Notes under the pieces: model-generated
What the model was told of the DNA's origin: nothing
What the model saw: only the letters and a program-made list of their open reading frames with translations
Databases searched by the model: none
Assembly: GCA_944325085.1 (NCBI GenBank)
Contig: CALUYT010000057.1
Location: forward strand, 1 to 64,000
DNA: 64,000 nt
DNA from: Candidatus Gastranaerophilales bacterium
GTDB lineage: Bacteria > Cyanobacteriota > Vampirovibrionia > Gastranaerophilales > Gastranaerophilaceae
Direction: 5' to 3'
Shown: positions 44,593-53,231 of the stretch, one piece after another
Layout: every line of letters starts with the position of its first letter
Numbering within the stretch: the first letter of the stretch is position 1
Position numbers and translations under genes: made by a program

Positions 44593-47127
44593 ATGAGAAC
44601 AAATTTAATTCAATCATACGTTAATGGAACTCCAATTGCTCAGCAATATAATTCTGATAAAGCTGTAAAAGATTTTGATGTACATAAAGAATTAGCAAAT
44701 AGAACATTTATAAAACCATTACCAAGTAACGGAAAGTTATTAAAACCAAGTCTATTTGATATGCCATCAGTTGTTGCTAATGATTTGATTTATGATTGGA
44801 ATGCTTTTCGTCATGCAGTGAAAGGTGAAGCAAACGATCATGAATTAGGCAGATTAAATGATGTTGGAATGAAGGTTGGTGGGCTTGCTATTGCATCATA
44901 TTTATTCACTAAAAAACAAACTCCAATGACAAAGGCTTTTGAATTTATAGGTTTAGCATCATTTTTTGGCGCTATGGATTTATGGCCTAAATTATTTTTA
45001 CAATTGCCGGCTTATTTGGTTCATGGGTTTAATATAAGACAAAAGTATGAAGATAATTACGGCAGAAAGAAATTAGTATTCCAAGATCACCAATTTATTC
45101 CTTGGGATTTATATTCAGATAAAGAAATAAATAAAATTGGTGACAGACTAAGAGTTCCAAAAGATATTCCAAATAGACGAGAATTTATTCAAGAAAAAAT
45201 GCGTAAGATTGCATTGCAAAATAATACTATGTGGATGTTGACGGCAGGTTTTGCAACTCCTATTATGAGTGCATTGATTTGTAACGCTTTAGAAAAACCT
45301 GTTGCTAGTTATTTAGATAGAAAAAATAATGAAAAAGCAGAACGTTTATTGACTAATTTCCCTCAAGAAATTTCAAAATTTGATTTTTCTAAAGAAGAAG
45401 CAGCTCTAAAAACTTTCTTAGCTGAAAACGAAGGAAAATCAATAACTCCTGAATTAGTAGATAATATACATGCACATCTTTCAGATGGAATAGATTACGT
45501 AACAGCTACAGGTATAAGAAAAGATTTAGATGATCTTTTACCTGTAGGTAAATATAGATTTTCAAATGAAACATTAAATGCCGTTAGAGATGTTTTAAAG
45601 GAATCATTTGCAGGTGTTCAATTGACTGAGGAAGAACTTGCAAAAATCTTGCCTGATAATAATGCAATGTTAAGAGCCTTTACGGATAACGGTTTGATGC
45701 GAAGTGAAGCAAAAGAGTTTTCTGAACATTCAAAACTTGTTCAAAATTTAGTGTTTGATAATATTGAAAGATTTGTTGAAGAAAATCCTGGAAATCCTAA
45801 TGCAAGAAGATTACGTTTCATCATGAATCAGATGGTACACTCAAATGTTCATGGTGAAGATTCAAAATTAGTAAAAGCCTTTAAGTTTGAACCTGTTTCA
45901 GTATTAACTAAAGAACTTTCTGAAAATTTGGGTAATATTTCTAAAATATTAAATGATTTTAAAGCAAAGAATTTAGTTTTAGACCGCTATGCTTATATAA
46001 AAGTAGCACAAGCTCCAGAAACTATATTGGCAAATTCTTGGAATGAAATATCTGAGTCTTTGTTAAAGGTTATGAATTTTACTCCTGAAGAAATTAGACA
46101 AGCTCGTTATGATAGAGAAATAGCAGGAGAAGTTTTAAGAAATAAATTAGAAGGAATAACTGCAGATAAGGCTTCATATTCAAAATTTGTAACAGAAATG
46201 GAGAAATTGTTATCAACCTTACAAAGTAAAGCTGCAGCATTAGATGTTTCTTCTGATGAAAGTAGCTTATATAGTTCTCTTGTAAATAAATCAACTTTTG
46301 ATGAATCAGCAAAAGCTCTAAGAAATGCACATATGGAAAATACTGCAGAAAGTCTTGTTGGATACGGATTTACATCAAGAACGTCATTAAAAGATGTTCA
46401 ATTGAGCTTTGTAGCTGATAGATTGAAAGGTGTAAAAAGTTCATTCTATAGAATTCTAAATATGGCAGATATGTACTATAAAATAGCACATGTAGAGGGT
46501 TTAGATTCTGTATTAACAAATACTATGCCAAGAGAAGTAAAAGAAGAAGTTGTTGAATTGGCTAAAGAAACTTTATTAGAAGGTCATACTTCAGATTTTG
46601 CGGTTAAATTCTATCAAAAACGTAATCCAAATCCAGATAAGTTTGATTGTTCTCAAATAGAATCTGTAGCCGGCAAAGTTAAGAATAAATATTTTGGAAC
46701 ACATCAATCTTCAGAATTGATGGAACTTTCTAATGATTCAGGTTTCTTTGAAAGTGTTATGAAATTAATGTATGAAAATAATTTACATCCTGACACTTAT
46801 GAAAAGATAAAAAGCTCTGTAATATTGGAAGATTTTATGAATTACAGAAAGAATGTCTTAGATTTTCTTGGCTGTGATTCTTATTATCCAAAACCAGCTC
46901 ATTTGGTTAATGGAAAAGTTGTAGATTCTTCATCAGAATTAAAATTCTTATTAATGGGTTGTTCTCCAGATGAAATGTTCTTGAAATTGTTTAGACAAAA
47001 ATCAAATAGTAATAAATGGTTTAAAACATTTGGTCGCTTAGGCGCAGGATTAATTGGAGTTACATTGTTATCACAATTCTTTATAGGTCATATGAAGAAA
47101 CCTCAGCCAAGTAAGGAGGTAAAGTAA
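44593..47127 (+). CDS. Large membrane-anchored helical protein, second of the pair
   Basis: In this 844-residue protein the first about 260 residues align by pattern with the preceding protein: F-x-x-LPAYLVHGF, then FIPWDLYSD near 171, then MWMLTAGFA and EKPVASYL near 213-240. A long soluble helical region of about 550 residues follows, and one last span (LGAGLIGVTLLSQFFIG) lies next to a short Lys-rich tail. The middle is rich in Glu/Leu/Lys/Asn without repeats. ATG abuts the previous stop. Predicted to be tethered at both ends to the membrane. No family recognised; it may hold or position the GH13 enzyme encoded next. Confidence 0.85.
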   Translation: MRTNLIQSYVNGTPIAQQYNSDKAVKDFDVHKELANRTFIKPLPSNGKLLKPSLFDMPSVVANDLIYDWNAFRHAVKGEANDHELGRLNDVGMKVGGLAIASYLFTKKQTPMTKAFEFIGLASFFGAMDLWPKLFLQLPAYLVHGFNIRQKYEDNYGRKKLVFQDHQFIPWDLYSDKEINKIGDRLRVPKDIPNRREFIQEKMRKIALQNNTMWMLTAGFATPIMSALICNALEKPVASYLDRKNNEKAERLLTNFPQEISKFDFSKEEAALKTFLAENEGKSITPELVDNIHAHLSDGIDYVTATGIRKDLDDLLPVGKYRFSNETLNAVRDVLKESFAGVQLTEEELAKILPDNNAMLRAFTDNGLMRSEAKEFSEHSKLVQNLVFDNIERFVEENPGNPNARRLRFIMNQMVHSNVHGEDSKLVKAFKFEPVSVLTKELSENLGNISKILNDFKAKNLVLDRYAYIKVAQAPETILANSWNEISESLLKVMNFTPEEIRQARYDREIAGEVLRNKLEGITADKASYSKFVTEMEKLLSTLQSKAAALDVSSDESSLYSSLVNKSTFDESAKALRNAHMENTAESLVGYGFTSRTSLKDVQLSFVADRLKGVKSSFYRILNMADMYYKIAHVEGLDSVLTNTMPREVKEEVVELAKETLLEGHTSDFAVKFYQKRNPNPDKFDCSQIESVAGKVKNKYFGTHQSSELMELSNDSGFFESVMKLMYENNLHPDTYEKIKSSVILEDFMNYRKNVLDFLGCDSYYPKPAHLVNGKVVDSSSELKFLLMGCSPDEMFLKLFRQKSNSNKWFKTFGRLGAGLIGVTLLSQFFIGHMKKPQPSKEVK

Positions 47128-47128
47128 T

Positions 47129-48868
47129 ATGTTGAATGTAACAAATAGTAATTTGATATCTCAAAGAATAAATGTATTACAAGAAAAGCCTCAACAAAAT
47201 CAAGGTAATGTGGTTGAGAATAATAAACCTGCAACTTCAAGTTCGTTAATCTCTCAGTATTTAAAAAATTTAGCTAATATAAATTCTGTATCAGTGAAAA
47301 AGACTTCTGAAGTTTCAGAACCAAATGCAGTTCATAAACCATATAAAAATGACTTAAGAACTTTATTCTTAACAAACAGTGCTAAAATATTGGCTATAAT
47401 TCCAAGAACTTTTAACGCAAAAGATACAAATGGAAATGAATATATAGATGGTACAGAGCAACACGGAACATTTTTAAATGCAATTGAAAGACTTGATGAA
47501 GTCAAAGCTCAAGGTTTTAATACATTGCACGTACTTCCAATAAACCCTCCGGGTAGAAGTAACGCAATGGGTACAGCAGGTTCTGTATATTCACCATTAG
47601 ATATGTTAACATTAGATCCAATGTTAATAGATAAGAATGATCCTCGTTCAGATAAAGAGCAATTTAAAGCTTTTGTTGATGCTTGTCATGATAGAGGTAT
47701 TAGAGTAATGGTAGATATGCCAAGTTGTGCATCTTATGATTTATATCTTGCACGACCAGAATTAATGGCGCATGAACGTAATGGCTTAGCAAAAACTCCT
47801 CAAGGTTGGTTTGATATTAGAATGTTCCAACCATGGGAAGATGAGGGAAAACGTACATTAAATCCTGAATTATTAGAATATCATAGAAAGTTTGTAGATA
47901 TGATGATAGATGCAGGAGTTGATGGTATTAGAGCCGACGTAGCAAGAGCTAAACCGGTTGAATTTTGGGATATTATAATCCCTTATTCAAGAAAGAGAAA
48001 TCCTGAATTTGCTTGGTTAGCAGAATCTTATACATACGAAGATGCTTCACCTCAAGCAAATATGCCTTATGATAGACCGGAAGATTCATTAAGAGCAGGC
48101 TTTGATGCTTATTATGGACAATATCATATTTTCCATGAATGGAATACAGCGCAAGAATTGCATGATTTTGTATTAGATAATTTGAATATGTCATATCGTG
48201 TAGAGCGCGGAAAGTCATTAATTGGTTCTTTTGCAACACATGATGACATTTCACCAATGAATCACGGTGGTGAGGTATATTGTAATTTGACATCAGGATT
48301 ACAAGCAACTTTACCAATGCTAAATCCATATATTGTTGATGGTTTCCAATCCGGCGATTATTATGATTATTCATATAAAGATAAATATTCAACAGAAACA
48401 AGAACAGATAACCATGAGATGACAGTTCACCAAGGTAAACTTGATATCTTTAATCTATCAAGAAGACCTGGAGGAAATCAACCTGAAATCGGTAAGTTTA
48501 TGACAGCTTGTTTTGCAATGCGTGATAAATATGCAGATGTTATAAAACGTGGTTCTTATATAATTTTAGATAAAAAAGATGATAAATTAGATAAGGTCAT
48601 TGCATATGCAAGACATAGACAAGGCAAAACATTACTTGTAATAGCAAACAAAAATGTTGATAGAAGAGTTGCATGTAAGGTCGAAGTTCCTACATTAAAG
48701 GCAAATCAAGAATTAAATAATTTATTGCCGTCATATGGTGAAGAAAGTCACTTCCAAGTATCTCAAGGTGAGATTGCCGTAGATTTGGGACCAGGTCGAG
48801 TTCATGTATTTGAAATCGATACACCTTATATAGAATCTTATTCTAAGAAAATTTATAAACAACACTAA
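47129..48868 (+). CDS. GH13 alpha-amylase-family enzyme with intact catalytic triad
   Basis: The 579-residue protein has a disordered N-terminal tail of about 70 residues (Gln/Asn/Ser-rich, no signal peptide) followed by a GH13 barrel. VMVDMPSCASYD is the region I equivalent. GIRADVARAK carries nucleophile Asp270, FAWLAESYTYEDAS acid/base Glu299, and FATHDDISPM His371-Asp372. A C-terminal beta domain follows from about 510. It would cleave or transfer alpha-glucans, probably in the cytoplasm. GGAGG lies before ATG, in the end of the previous gene. Substrate not readable; a branching or transferase role is possible. Confidence 0.88.
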   Translation: MLNVTNSNLISQRINVLQEKPQQNQGNVVENNKPATSSSLISQYLKNLANINSVSVKKTSEVSEPNAVHKPYKNDLRTLFLTNSAKILAIIPRTFNAKDTNGNEYIDGTEQHGTFLNAIERLDEVKAQGFNTLHVLPINPPGRSNAMGTAGSVYSPLDMLTLDPMLIDKNDPRSDKEQFKAFVDACHDRGIRVMVDMPSCASYDLYLARPELMAHERNGLAKTPQGWFDIRMFQPWEDEGKRTLNPELLEYHRKFVDMMIDAGVDGIRADVARAKPVEFWDIIIPYSRKRNPEFAWLAESYTYEDASPQANMPYDRPEDSLRAGFDAYYGQYHIFHEWNTAQELHDFVLDNLNMSYRVERGKSLIGSFATHDDISPMNHGGEVYCNLTSGLQATLPMLNPYIVDGFQSGDYYDYSYKDKYSTETRTDNHEMTVHQGKLDIFNLSRRPGGNQPEIGKFMTACFAMRDKYADVIKRGSYIILDKKDDKLDKVIAYARHRQGKTLLVIANKNVDRRVACKVEVPTLKANQELNNLLPSYGEESHFQVSQGEIAVDLGPGRVHVFEIDTPYIESYSKKIYKQH

Positions 48869-48872
48869 TCAA

Positions 48873-48910
48873 CTAAAAAAGACTTCCAAAATCTAGGAAG
48901 TCTTTTTTAG
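48873..48910. terminator. Bidirectional terminator
   Basis: A 15-base arm CTAAAAAAGACTTCC pairs exactly with 48896-48910 around an 8-base loop. It ends the GH13 operon and the convergent leuC. Confidence 0.95.
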
Positions 48911-48931
48911 TTTAGTATTTAAGAATTTGTT

Positions 48932-50173
48932 TTATTTATCTGAAATATAACCATTTATTGCGGTGTAAGCTGCAACATAAGGTGAAGCTAAATAAATATA
49001 TCCTTTAGTGTTACCAAGTCGGCCTTGGAAGTTTCTATTTTGAGTAGTTAGGCAAACTTCATCATCTGCCAAGATTCCGGCATGAATTCCCACGCAAGGT
49101 CCGCAACCAGGAGGTAAAATTGTAGCATTTGCATCTATGAAGATTTCTAGCAAACCTTCTTGTAATGCTTGTTTGTAGATATCTCTTGATGCAGGACATA
49201 TCAACATTCTAACATCTGGATTAACCTTTTTACCTTTAAGAATAGATGCTACAGTTCTCATATCTTCTATTCTTCCGTTTGTACAAGTTCCAACATAGAC
49301 TTGTTGAACTTTTATGTCATTTAAATCTTTTGCTAATTTCGTATTATCTACAGTGTGAGGGCAAGAAACTGTATGTTCTATTGTAGATGCATCTATTTCA
49401 ATAACTCTTTCATAAATTGCATCAGCATCAGGTTTTATTTCTTTATATTTATCTCCTCTGCCTCTTGAAATTAAGTATTCTTTAGTTTTTTCATCAGGAA
49501 CAAATAGTCCGCATTTAGCTCCTGCCTCAACTGCCATATTTGCAAGAGTGAATCTTTCAGACATACACATATTATCAATGGTATCCCCACAAAATTCCAA
49601 AGCTTTATAAGTAGCACCATCAGCACCAATCATTCCAATAAGGTGAAGCATTAAATCTTTAGAGCATATGCCTTCTTTGAATTTTCCATTAACTACAATT
49701 TTAAAAGTTTGAGGAACTTTTAGCCAAGTTTTACCTAAAGCCATCGCAACTGCAACGTCAGTTGAACCCATACCTGTTGCAAAAGCACCAAGAGCACCTG
49801 ATGTACAAGTGTGAGAATCAGCTCCAACTAAAATTTCAGTTGGGTTAACAAAAGTTTCAACCAATCTTTGGTGGCAAACTCCAGAACCCACTTCAGATAA
49901 TACAGCACCGTATTCTTTTGCGAAATCTCTTAAGGTAGTGTGCATGTTTGATAATTCTTTTTTCGGACTAGGAGAAGCGTGATCAATAAAAAGAATAGTT
50001 CTTTCCGGATTTTTAAGTTTATCTTTTCCTAGTTTTTTAAATTCTTGAACCGTTAAAGGTCCAGTTCCGTCTTGAACTGCGCAAACATCAACATTTGCAA
50101 TTACAAGTTCTCCGGCTTTAACTGCTTTTCCCGCGTGGTTTGATATAATTTTTTCTACTAAAGTTTGTCCCAT
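48932..50173 (-). CDS. leuC: 3-isopropylmalate dehydratase large subunit (or homoaconitase type)
   Basis: The 413-residue aconitase-superfamily protein has the [4Fe-4S] Cys ligands in VGTCTNGR and PGCGPCVG, substrate residues in DHASPSPKK and GADSHTCTSGALGAFATGMGST, and the NRNFQGRLG end. It is the short bacterial/archaeal type that works with a separate small subunit (LeuD), whose gene is not here. It isomerises 2- to 3-isopropylmalate in leucine synthesis. ATG 50173 with GAGGG at nine bases is preferred over an ATG five codons earlier. Confidence 0.93.
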   Translation of the reverse strand: MGQTLVEKIISNHAGKAVKAGELVIANVDVCAVQDGTGPLTVQEFKKLGKDKLKNPERTILFIDHASPSPKKELSNMHTTLRDFAKEYGAVLSEVGSGVCHQRLVETFVNPTEILVGADSHTCTSGALGAFATGMGSTDVAVAMALGKTWLKVPQTFKIVVNGKFKEGICSKDLMLHLIGMIGADGATYKALEFCGDTIDNMCMSERFTLANMAVEAGAKCGLFVPDEKTKEYLISRGRGDKYKEIKPDADAIYERVIEIDASTIEHTVSCPHTVDNTKLAKDLNDIKVQQVYVGTCTNGRIEDMRTVASILKGKKVNPDVRMLICPASRDIYKQALQEGLLEIFIDANATILPPGCGPCVGIHAGILADDEVCLTTQNRNFQGRLGNTKGYIYLASPYVAAYTAINGYISDK

Positions 50174-50279
50174 AATAATAGCCCTCATTTACTATTTTAA
50201 TAGTATCATAAATATTTTATAGCGGTAATAAATATTATAAAATTTGAATATTAATCATTAGAAAAACTTTACATAACAC

Positions 50280-50308
50280 TTGACTATGCCTATCTTTTGT
50301 ACTATATT
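50280..50308 (+). promoter_or_regulatory. Promoter of rpsE operon
   Basis: TTGACT (50280-50285) and TATATT (50303-50308) are exactly 17 bases apart. The predicted leader is about 144 bases, long for this genome. Confidence 0.8.
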
Positions 50309-50314
50309 CAAAAT

Positions 50315-50458
50315 GTCAGAAGTTAAAGTTCGAATACGATTTCCATATAGCTGAAAAACCAGCTTTGTTTTGGCGTATTCTAAAAAATAATCGGATAAAC
50401 CCAAAGTCCGAAAAATGTTATTAAACATTAGAAAGTAATTACAAGAAAGGTAAAATCA
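50315..50458 (+). promoter_or_regulatory. Structured leader of ribosomal-protein operon
   Basis: GAATACG (50332-50338) pairs exactly with CGTATTC (50374-50380) and encloses a hairpin AGCTG/CAGCT (50349-50353 and 50360-50364). A further CGGA/TCCG stem lies at 50392-50410. The ribosome site follows at about 50447. Such leaders often let a ribosomal protein (here S5, L30 or L15) repress its own operon; this one matches none I know. Confidence 0.55.
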
Positions 50459-51106
50459 ATGGAAAACAACGAAGAATTAAATGTAACTGAAGCTGCAGCT
50501 GAAGTAGCAGAAGAAGTTAAATCTGAAGAAACTGTAGCAGAAGTTGCTGTTTCTGAAGAAAAACCTTCAAAATCAAGAAAAGGCCGTGGTAGAAAACAAA
50601 AAATTGAAACAACAGAAGAAAAACCACAATCTGAATGGACAGAAAGAGTTGTTCAAATCAGCCGTGTAACAAAAGTTGTAAAAGGTGGTAAAAAATTAAG
50701 TTTCAGAGCTATCGTAATTGTAGGAAACCAAAAAGGTCAAGTAGGTATCGGTTGTGCAAAAGCATCTGAAGTTATTATTGCTATCCAAAAAGCAATTGCA
50801 GATGGTAGAAAAAATGTAATAACAGTTCCTATATTCAAAACAACAATTCCTCACCCAATAACAGGAAGATCTGGTGCAGGTGCAGTTATGTTAAGACCAG
50901 CTTCAGAAGGTACTGGTATTATTGCTGGTGGTGCAGTTCGTTCAGTATTAGAACTTGCTGGTATTGAAAATATTCTTTCAAAATCATTAGGTTCAAAATC
51001 TCCATTAAATGCTGCAAATGCAACAATTGAAGCATTAAAAGCTTTAACTCCATTTACAGAAGTTGCTAAAAAACGTGGCTTAACAATGGCTGAACTTTTA
51101 AACTAG
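50459..51106 (+). CDS. rpsE: 30S ribosomal protein S5 with acidic N-terminal extension
   Basis: The S5 core starts near residue 58 ([18 protein letters not shown]) and has the RNA-binding [21 protein letters not shown] and [17 protein letters not shown] segments. The first about 55 residues are an acidic Glu/Ala/Val-rich stretch followed by a basic [11 protein letters not shown] patch, longer than in most S5 proteins (215 against about 165 residues). S5 helps decoding accuracy in the small subunit. GAAAGG precedes ATG. It leads rpsE-rpmD-rplO-secY. Confidence 0.97.
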   Translation: MENNEELNVTEAAAEVAEEVKSEETVAEVAVSEEKPSKSRKGRGRKQKIETTEEKPQSEWTERVVQISRVTKVVKGGKKLSFRAIVIVGNQKGQVGIGCAKASEVIIAIQKAIADGRKNVITVPIFKTTIPHPITGRSGAGAVMLRPASEGTGIIAGGAVRSVLELAGIENILSKSLGSKSPLNAANATIEALKALTPFTEVAKKRGLTMAELLN

Positions 51107-51144
51107 TAAGAACAAATACATTTAATTTATAAGGAAATAAAATT

Positions 51145-51336
51145 ATGGCAGATAAAAAAACAGAAATGATAAAAATTAAACTTGTAAGAAGTTTAATAGG
51201 TTCATCAGAACAACAACGTAAAATTGTTAGAGGCTTAGGTCTAACTAAAAAAGATCAAGTTGTAGAACATGCTTCTAGCGCAACAATAATGGGTATGGTA
51301 AACAAAGTTTCTCATTTAGTAGAAATTGTTAAATAG
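51145..51336 (+). CDS. rpmD: 50S ribosomal protein L30
   Basis: The 63-residue protein has the L30 core IKIKLVRSLIGSSEQQRKIV and RGLGLTKKDQVVEH, ending in KVSHLVEIV. It is in the usual bacterial place between rpsE and rplO. Photosynthetic cyanobacteria and plastids are known for lacking this gene, so its presence is useful for placing the organism. AAGGAAAT precedes ATG. Confidence 0.95.
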   Translation: MADKKTEMIKIKLVRSLIGSSEQQRKIVRGLGLTKKDQVVEHASSATIMGMVNKVSHLVEIVK

Positions 51337-51389
51337 TTGCCCGAAAAAATGATTATATTATAAAGTACAAAGAAAGAAGGAAAATTAAA

Positions 51390-51839
51390 ATGGCAAATAT
51401 ATCATTAGAAGATTTAAGACCAGCAGAAGGTTCTACATCTAAATCTAAAAGAGTAGGCAGAGGTCGTTCATCAGGTCATGGTAAAACATCTTGCCGTGGT
51501 CACAATGGAGAAGGTCAAAGATCAGGAAATTCTAGTAAAAGAGGTTTTGAAGGTGGTCAAATGCCGGCATATAGAAGATTGCCTAAGTTAAAAGGCTTCC
51601 AAGTATATTCAAAACTTAATTATGCACAAATAAATGTAGGTAGATTAGACGATTTGGGTCTAAAAGAAGTTTCTTTAGATTCATTAAAAGAAGTTTTAAC
51701 AATTCACCCAACTTGTGTTGGTTTAAGAGTTTTAGGTAATGGCGAAATTAAATCAGCCGTAACAGTAAAAGCTTCTTATGTTACTCCATCTGCAAAAGAA
51801 AAAATTGAAGCTGCCGGCGGAAAGGTTGAGTTAGTATAA
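51390..51839 (+). CDS. rplO: 50S ribosomal protein L15
   Basis: The 149-residue protein has the canonical LEDLRPAEGS, RVGRGRSSGHGKTSCRGHNG, KRGFEGGQMPAYRRLPKLKG and the C-terminal AAGGKVELV. It is a large-subunit assembly protein. Its stop overlaps the first possible secY ATG. Confidence 0.98.
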   Translation: MANISLEDLRPAEGSTSKSKRVGRGRSSGHGKTSCRGHNGEGQRSGNSSKRGFEGGQMPAYRRLPKLKGFQVYSKLNYAQINVGRLDDLGLKEVSLDSLKEVLTIHPTCVGLRVLGNGEIKSAVTVKASYVTPSAKEKIEAAGGKVELV

Positions 51840-53176
51840 TGACACAAGGTGTAAAAATGCCTACTACAGATGATTTGATGTCAATGTGGAACGCATCAGG
51901 TTTAAAACAGAAAATTATCTTTACATTTTTGATGATTGCTGTTTGGCGTCTTGGTGTACAAATGCCTTTGTATGGTATTAATAACCAAGTATTTGCAAAT
52001 ATTGCTCAAGGAAACAATATTATTGGTTTCTTGGATTTATTTACAGGTGGTGCGTTAGGTAAAGTATCTATTTTAGCTTTAGGTATTGGACCGTTTATCA
52101 CATCTTCAATCATTGTTCAACTTGTTTCTGTTGTTATTCCAGCTTTGGAAAAATTACAGAAGGAAGAGGGAGAAGCAGGCAGAAGAAAGCTATCTCAGTA
52201 CACTAGAGTGTTTACTGTAGTTTTAGCTATGTTTCAATCATTTATATTCATGTTGTATTTGCGTCATTTACCGGAAGCGGTTCTTCCTGGAATCAATCCG
52301 ATTATGTTTTACGCAAGTTCAATATGTATTTTGACAGCAGGTGCCGTATTAGTTATGTGGATTTCTGAACTTATTACAGAAAAAGGTATAGGTAACGGAG
52401 GTTCGCTAATTATCTTTTGCGGTATTTTATCAGGTATTCCTATTTATGCATCAAGAACTGCTCAATTAGTTAAGGCTAGTTCTCAAATGCAAATAGGTTT
52501 ATTTGTATTACTTACAATATTTTTCTTAGCAATGATTCTTATTGTAATAATGCAAGAGGCTGTCAGAAAAGTTATTATTGTAAATCCTAAAAGACAGATT
52601 GGTAATAAGGTTTATGGCGGAATGAATTCATTTATACCATTCAAGTTGAATCCTGGTGGTGTAATGCCAATAATCTTTGCTATTGCAATTTTGTTATTCC
52701 CATCTACTGTTTTGGCTTTGGTTGGGAAGGCTGAATTTCAGTCTGCAGCAATGAAAAATTTCATTCTTACTCTAAACCATTATTTGAGTCCGGATGGTAT
52801 TGTATATTATGTATTGTATATAGGTTTGATTATTGCATTGACTTTCTTCTATGCTTCAATTATGCCAAATATGCAACCAAAGGATATTGCAGATAATTTG
52901 AAAAAGTATGGTTCATCAATTCCTGGTATAAAACCTGGGAAACCAACTGCTGAAGCATTAGATAAAATCTTATCAAAAACTACATTTATCGGTGCTATTG
53001 GTTTAGGTATTATTGCATTGATCCCATCTTTTGCAAGTTATGCTACTCACATTGAGACTTTACAAGGTATTGGTGCTACTTCTTTAATCATTATGGTAGG
53101 GGTTGCATTGGATTTAATAAATCAAGTAAGATCTCATTTGTTGGCTCGAAATTACGAATCTTTCTTGAAAGAATAA
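51839..53176 (+). CDS. secY: Protein translocase subunit SecY
   Basis: The 445-residue channel of the general secretion pathway has ten spans. LYGINNQVFANIAQGNN, GIGPFITSSIIVQLVSVVIP, EKGIGNGGSLIIFCGI and KKYGSSIPGIKPGKPT are diagnostic. Two starts are possible: ATG 51839 overlapping the rplO stop (TAATG), or ATG 51857 with AAGGTG before it. No adk or infA follows; a terminator ends the operon, so the spc cluster is cut here. Confidence 0.98.
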   Translation: MTQGVKMPTTDDLMSMWNASGLKQKIIFTFLMIAVWRLGVQMPLYGINNQVFANIAQGNNIIGFLDLFTGGALGKVSILALGIGPFITSSIIVQLVSVVIPALEKLQKEEGEAGRRKLSQYTRVFTVVLAMFQSFIFMLYLRHLPEAVLPGINPIMFYASSICILTAGAVLVMWISELITEKGIGNGGSLIIFCGILSGIPIYASRTAQLVKASSQMQIGLFVLLTIFFLAMILIVIMQEAVRKVIIVNPKRQIGNKVYGGMNSFIPFKLNPGGVMPIIFAIAILLFPSTVLALVGKAEFQSAAMKNFILTLNHYLSPDGIVYYVLYIGLIIALTFFYASIMPNMQPKDIADNLKKYGSSIPGIKPGKPTAEALDKILSKTTFIGAIGLGIIALIPSFASYATHIETLQGIGATSLIIMVGVALDLINQVRSHLLARNYESFLKE

Positions 53177-53198
53177 TAATTTAAATAGAGTAATAATT

Positions 53199-53231
53199 AA
53201 AAAGAGGTCTGTATTTTACAGATCTCTTTTT
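53199..53231. terminator. Bidirectional terminator after secY
   Basis: A 15-base stem with one G-U type mismatch encloses TTT and is flanked by A5/T5. It lies between convergent secY and mtaB, and touches the mtaB stop. Confidence 0.92.

Noticed and set aside
50325-50345. GTTCGAATAC, like a tRNA T-loop
   Set aside because: No acceptor stem, anticodon arm or D-arm can be built around it on either strand; it is part of the ribosomal-operon leader stem.
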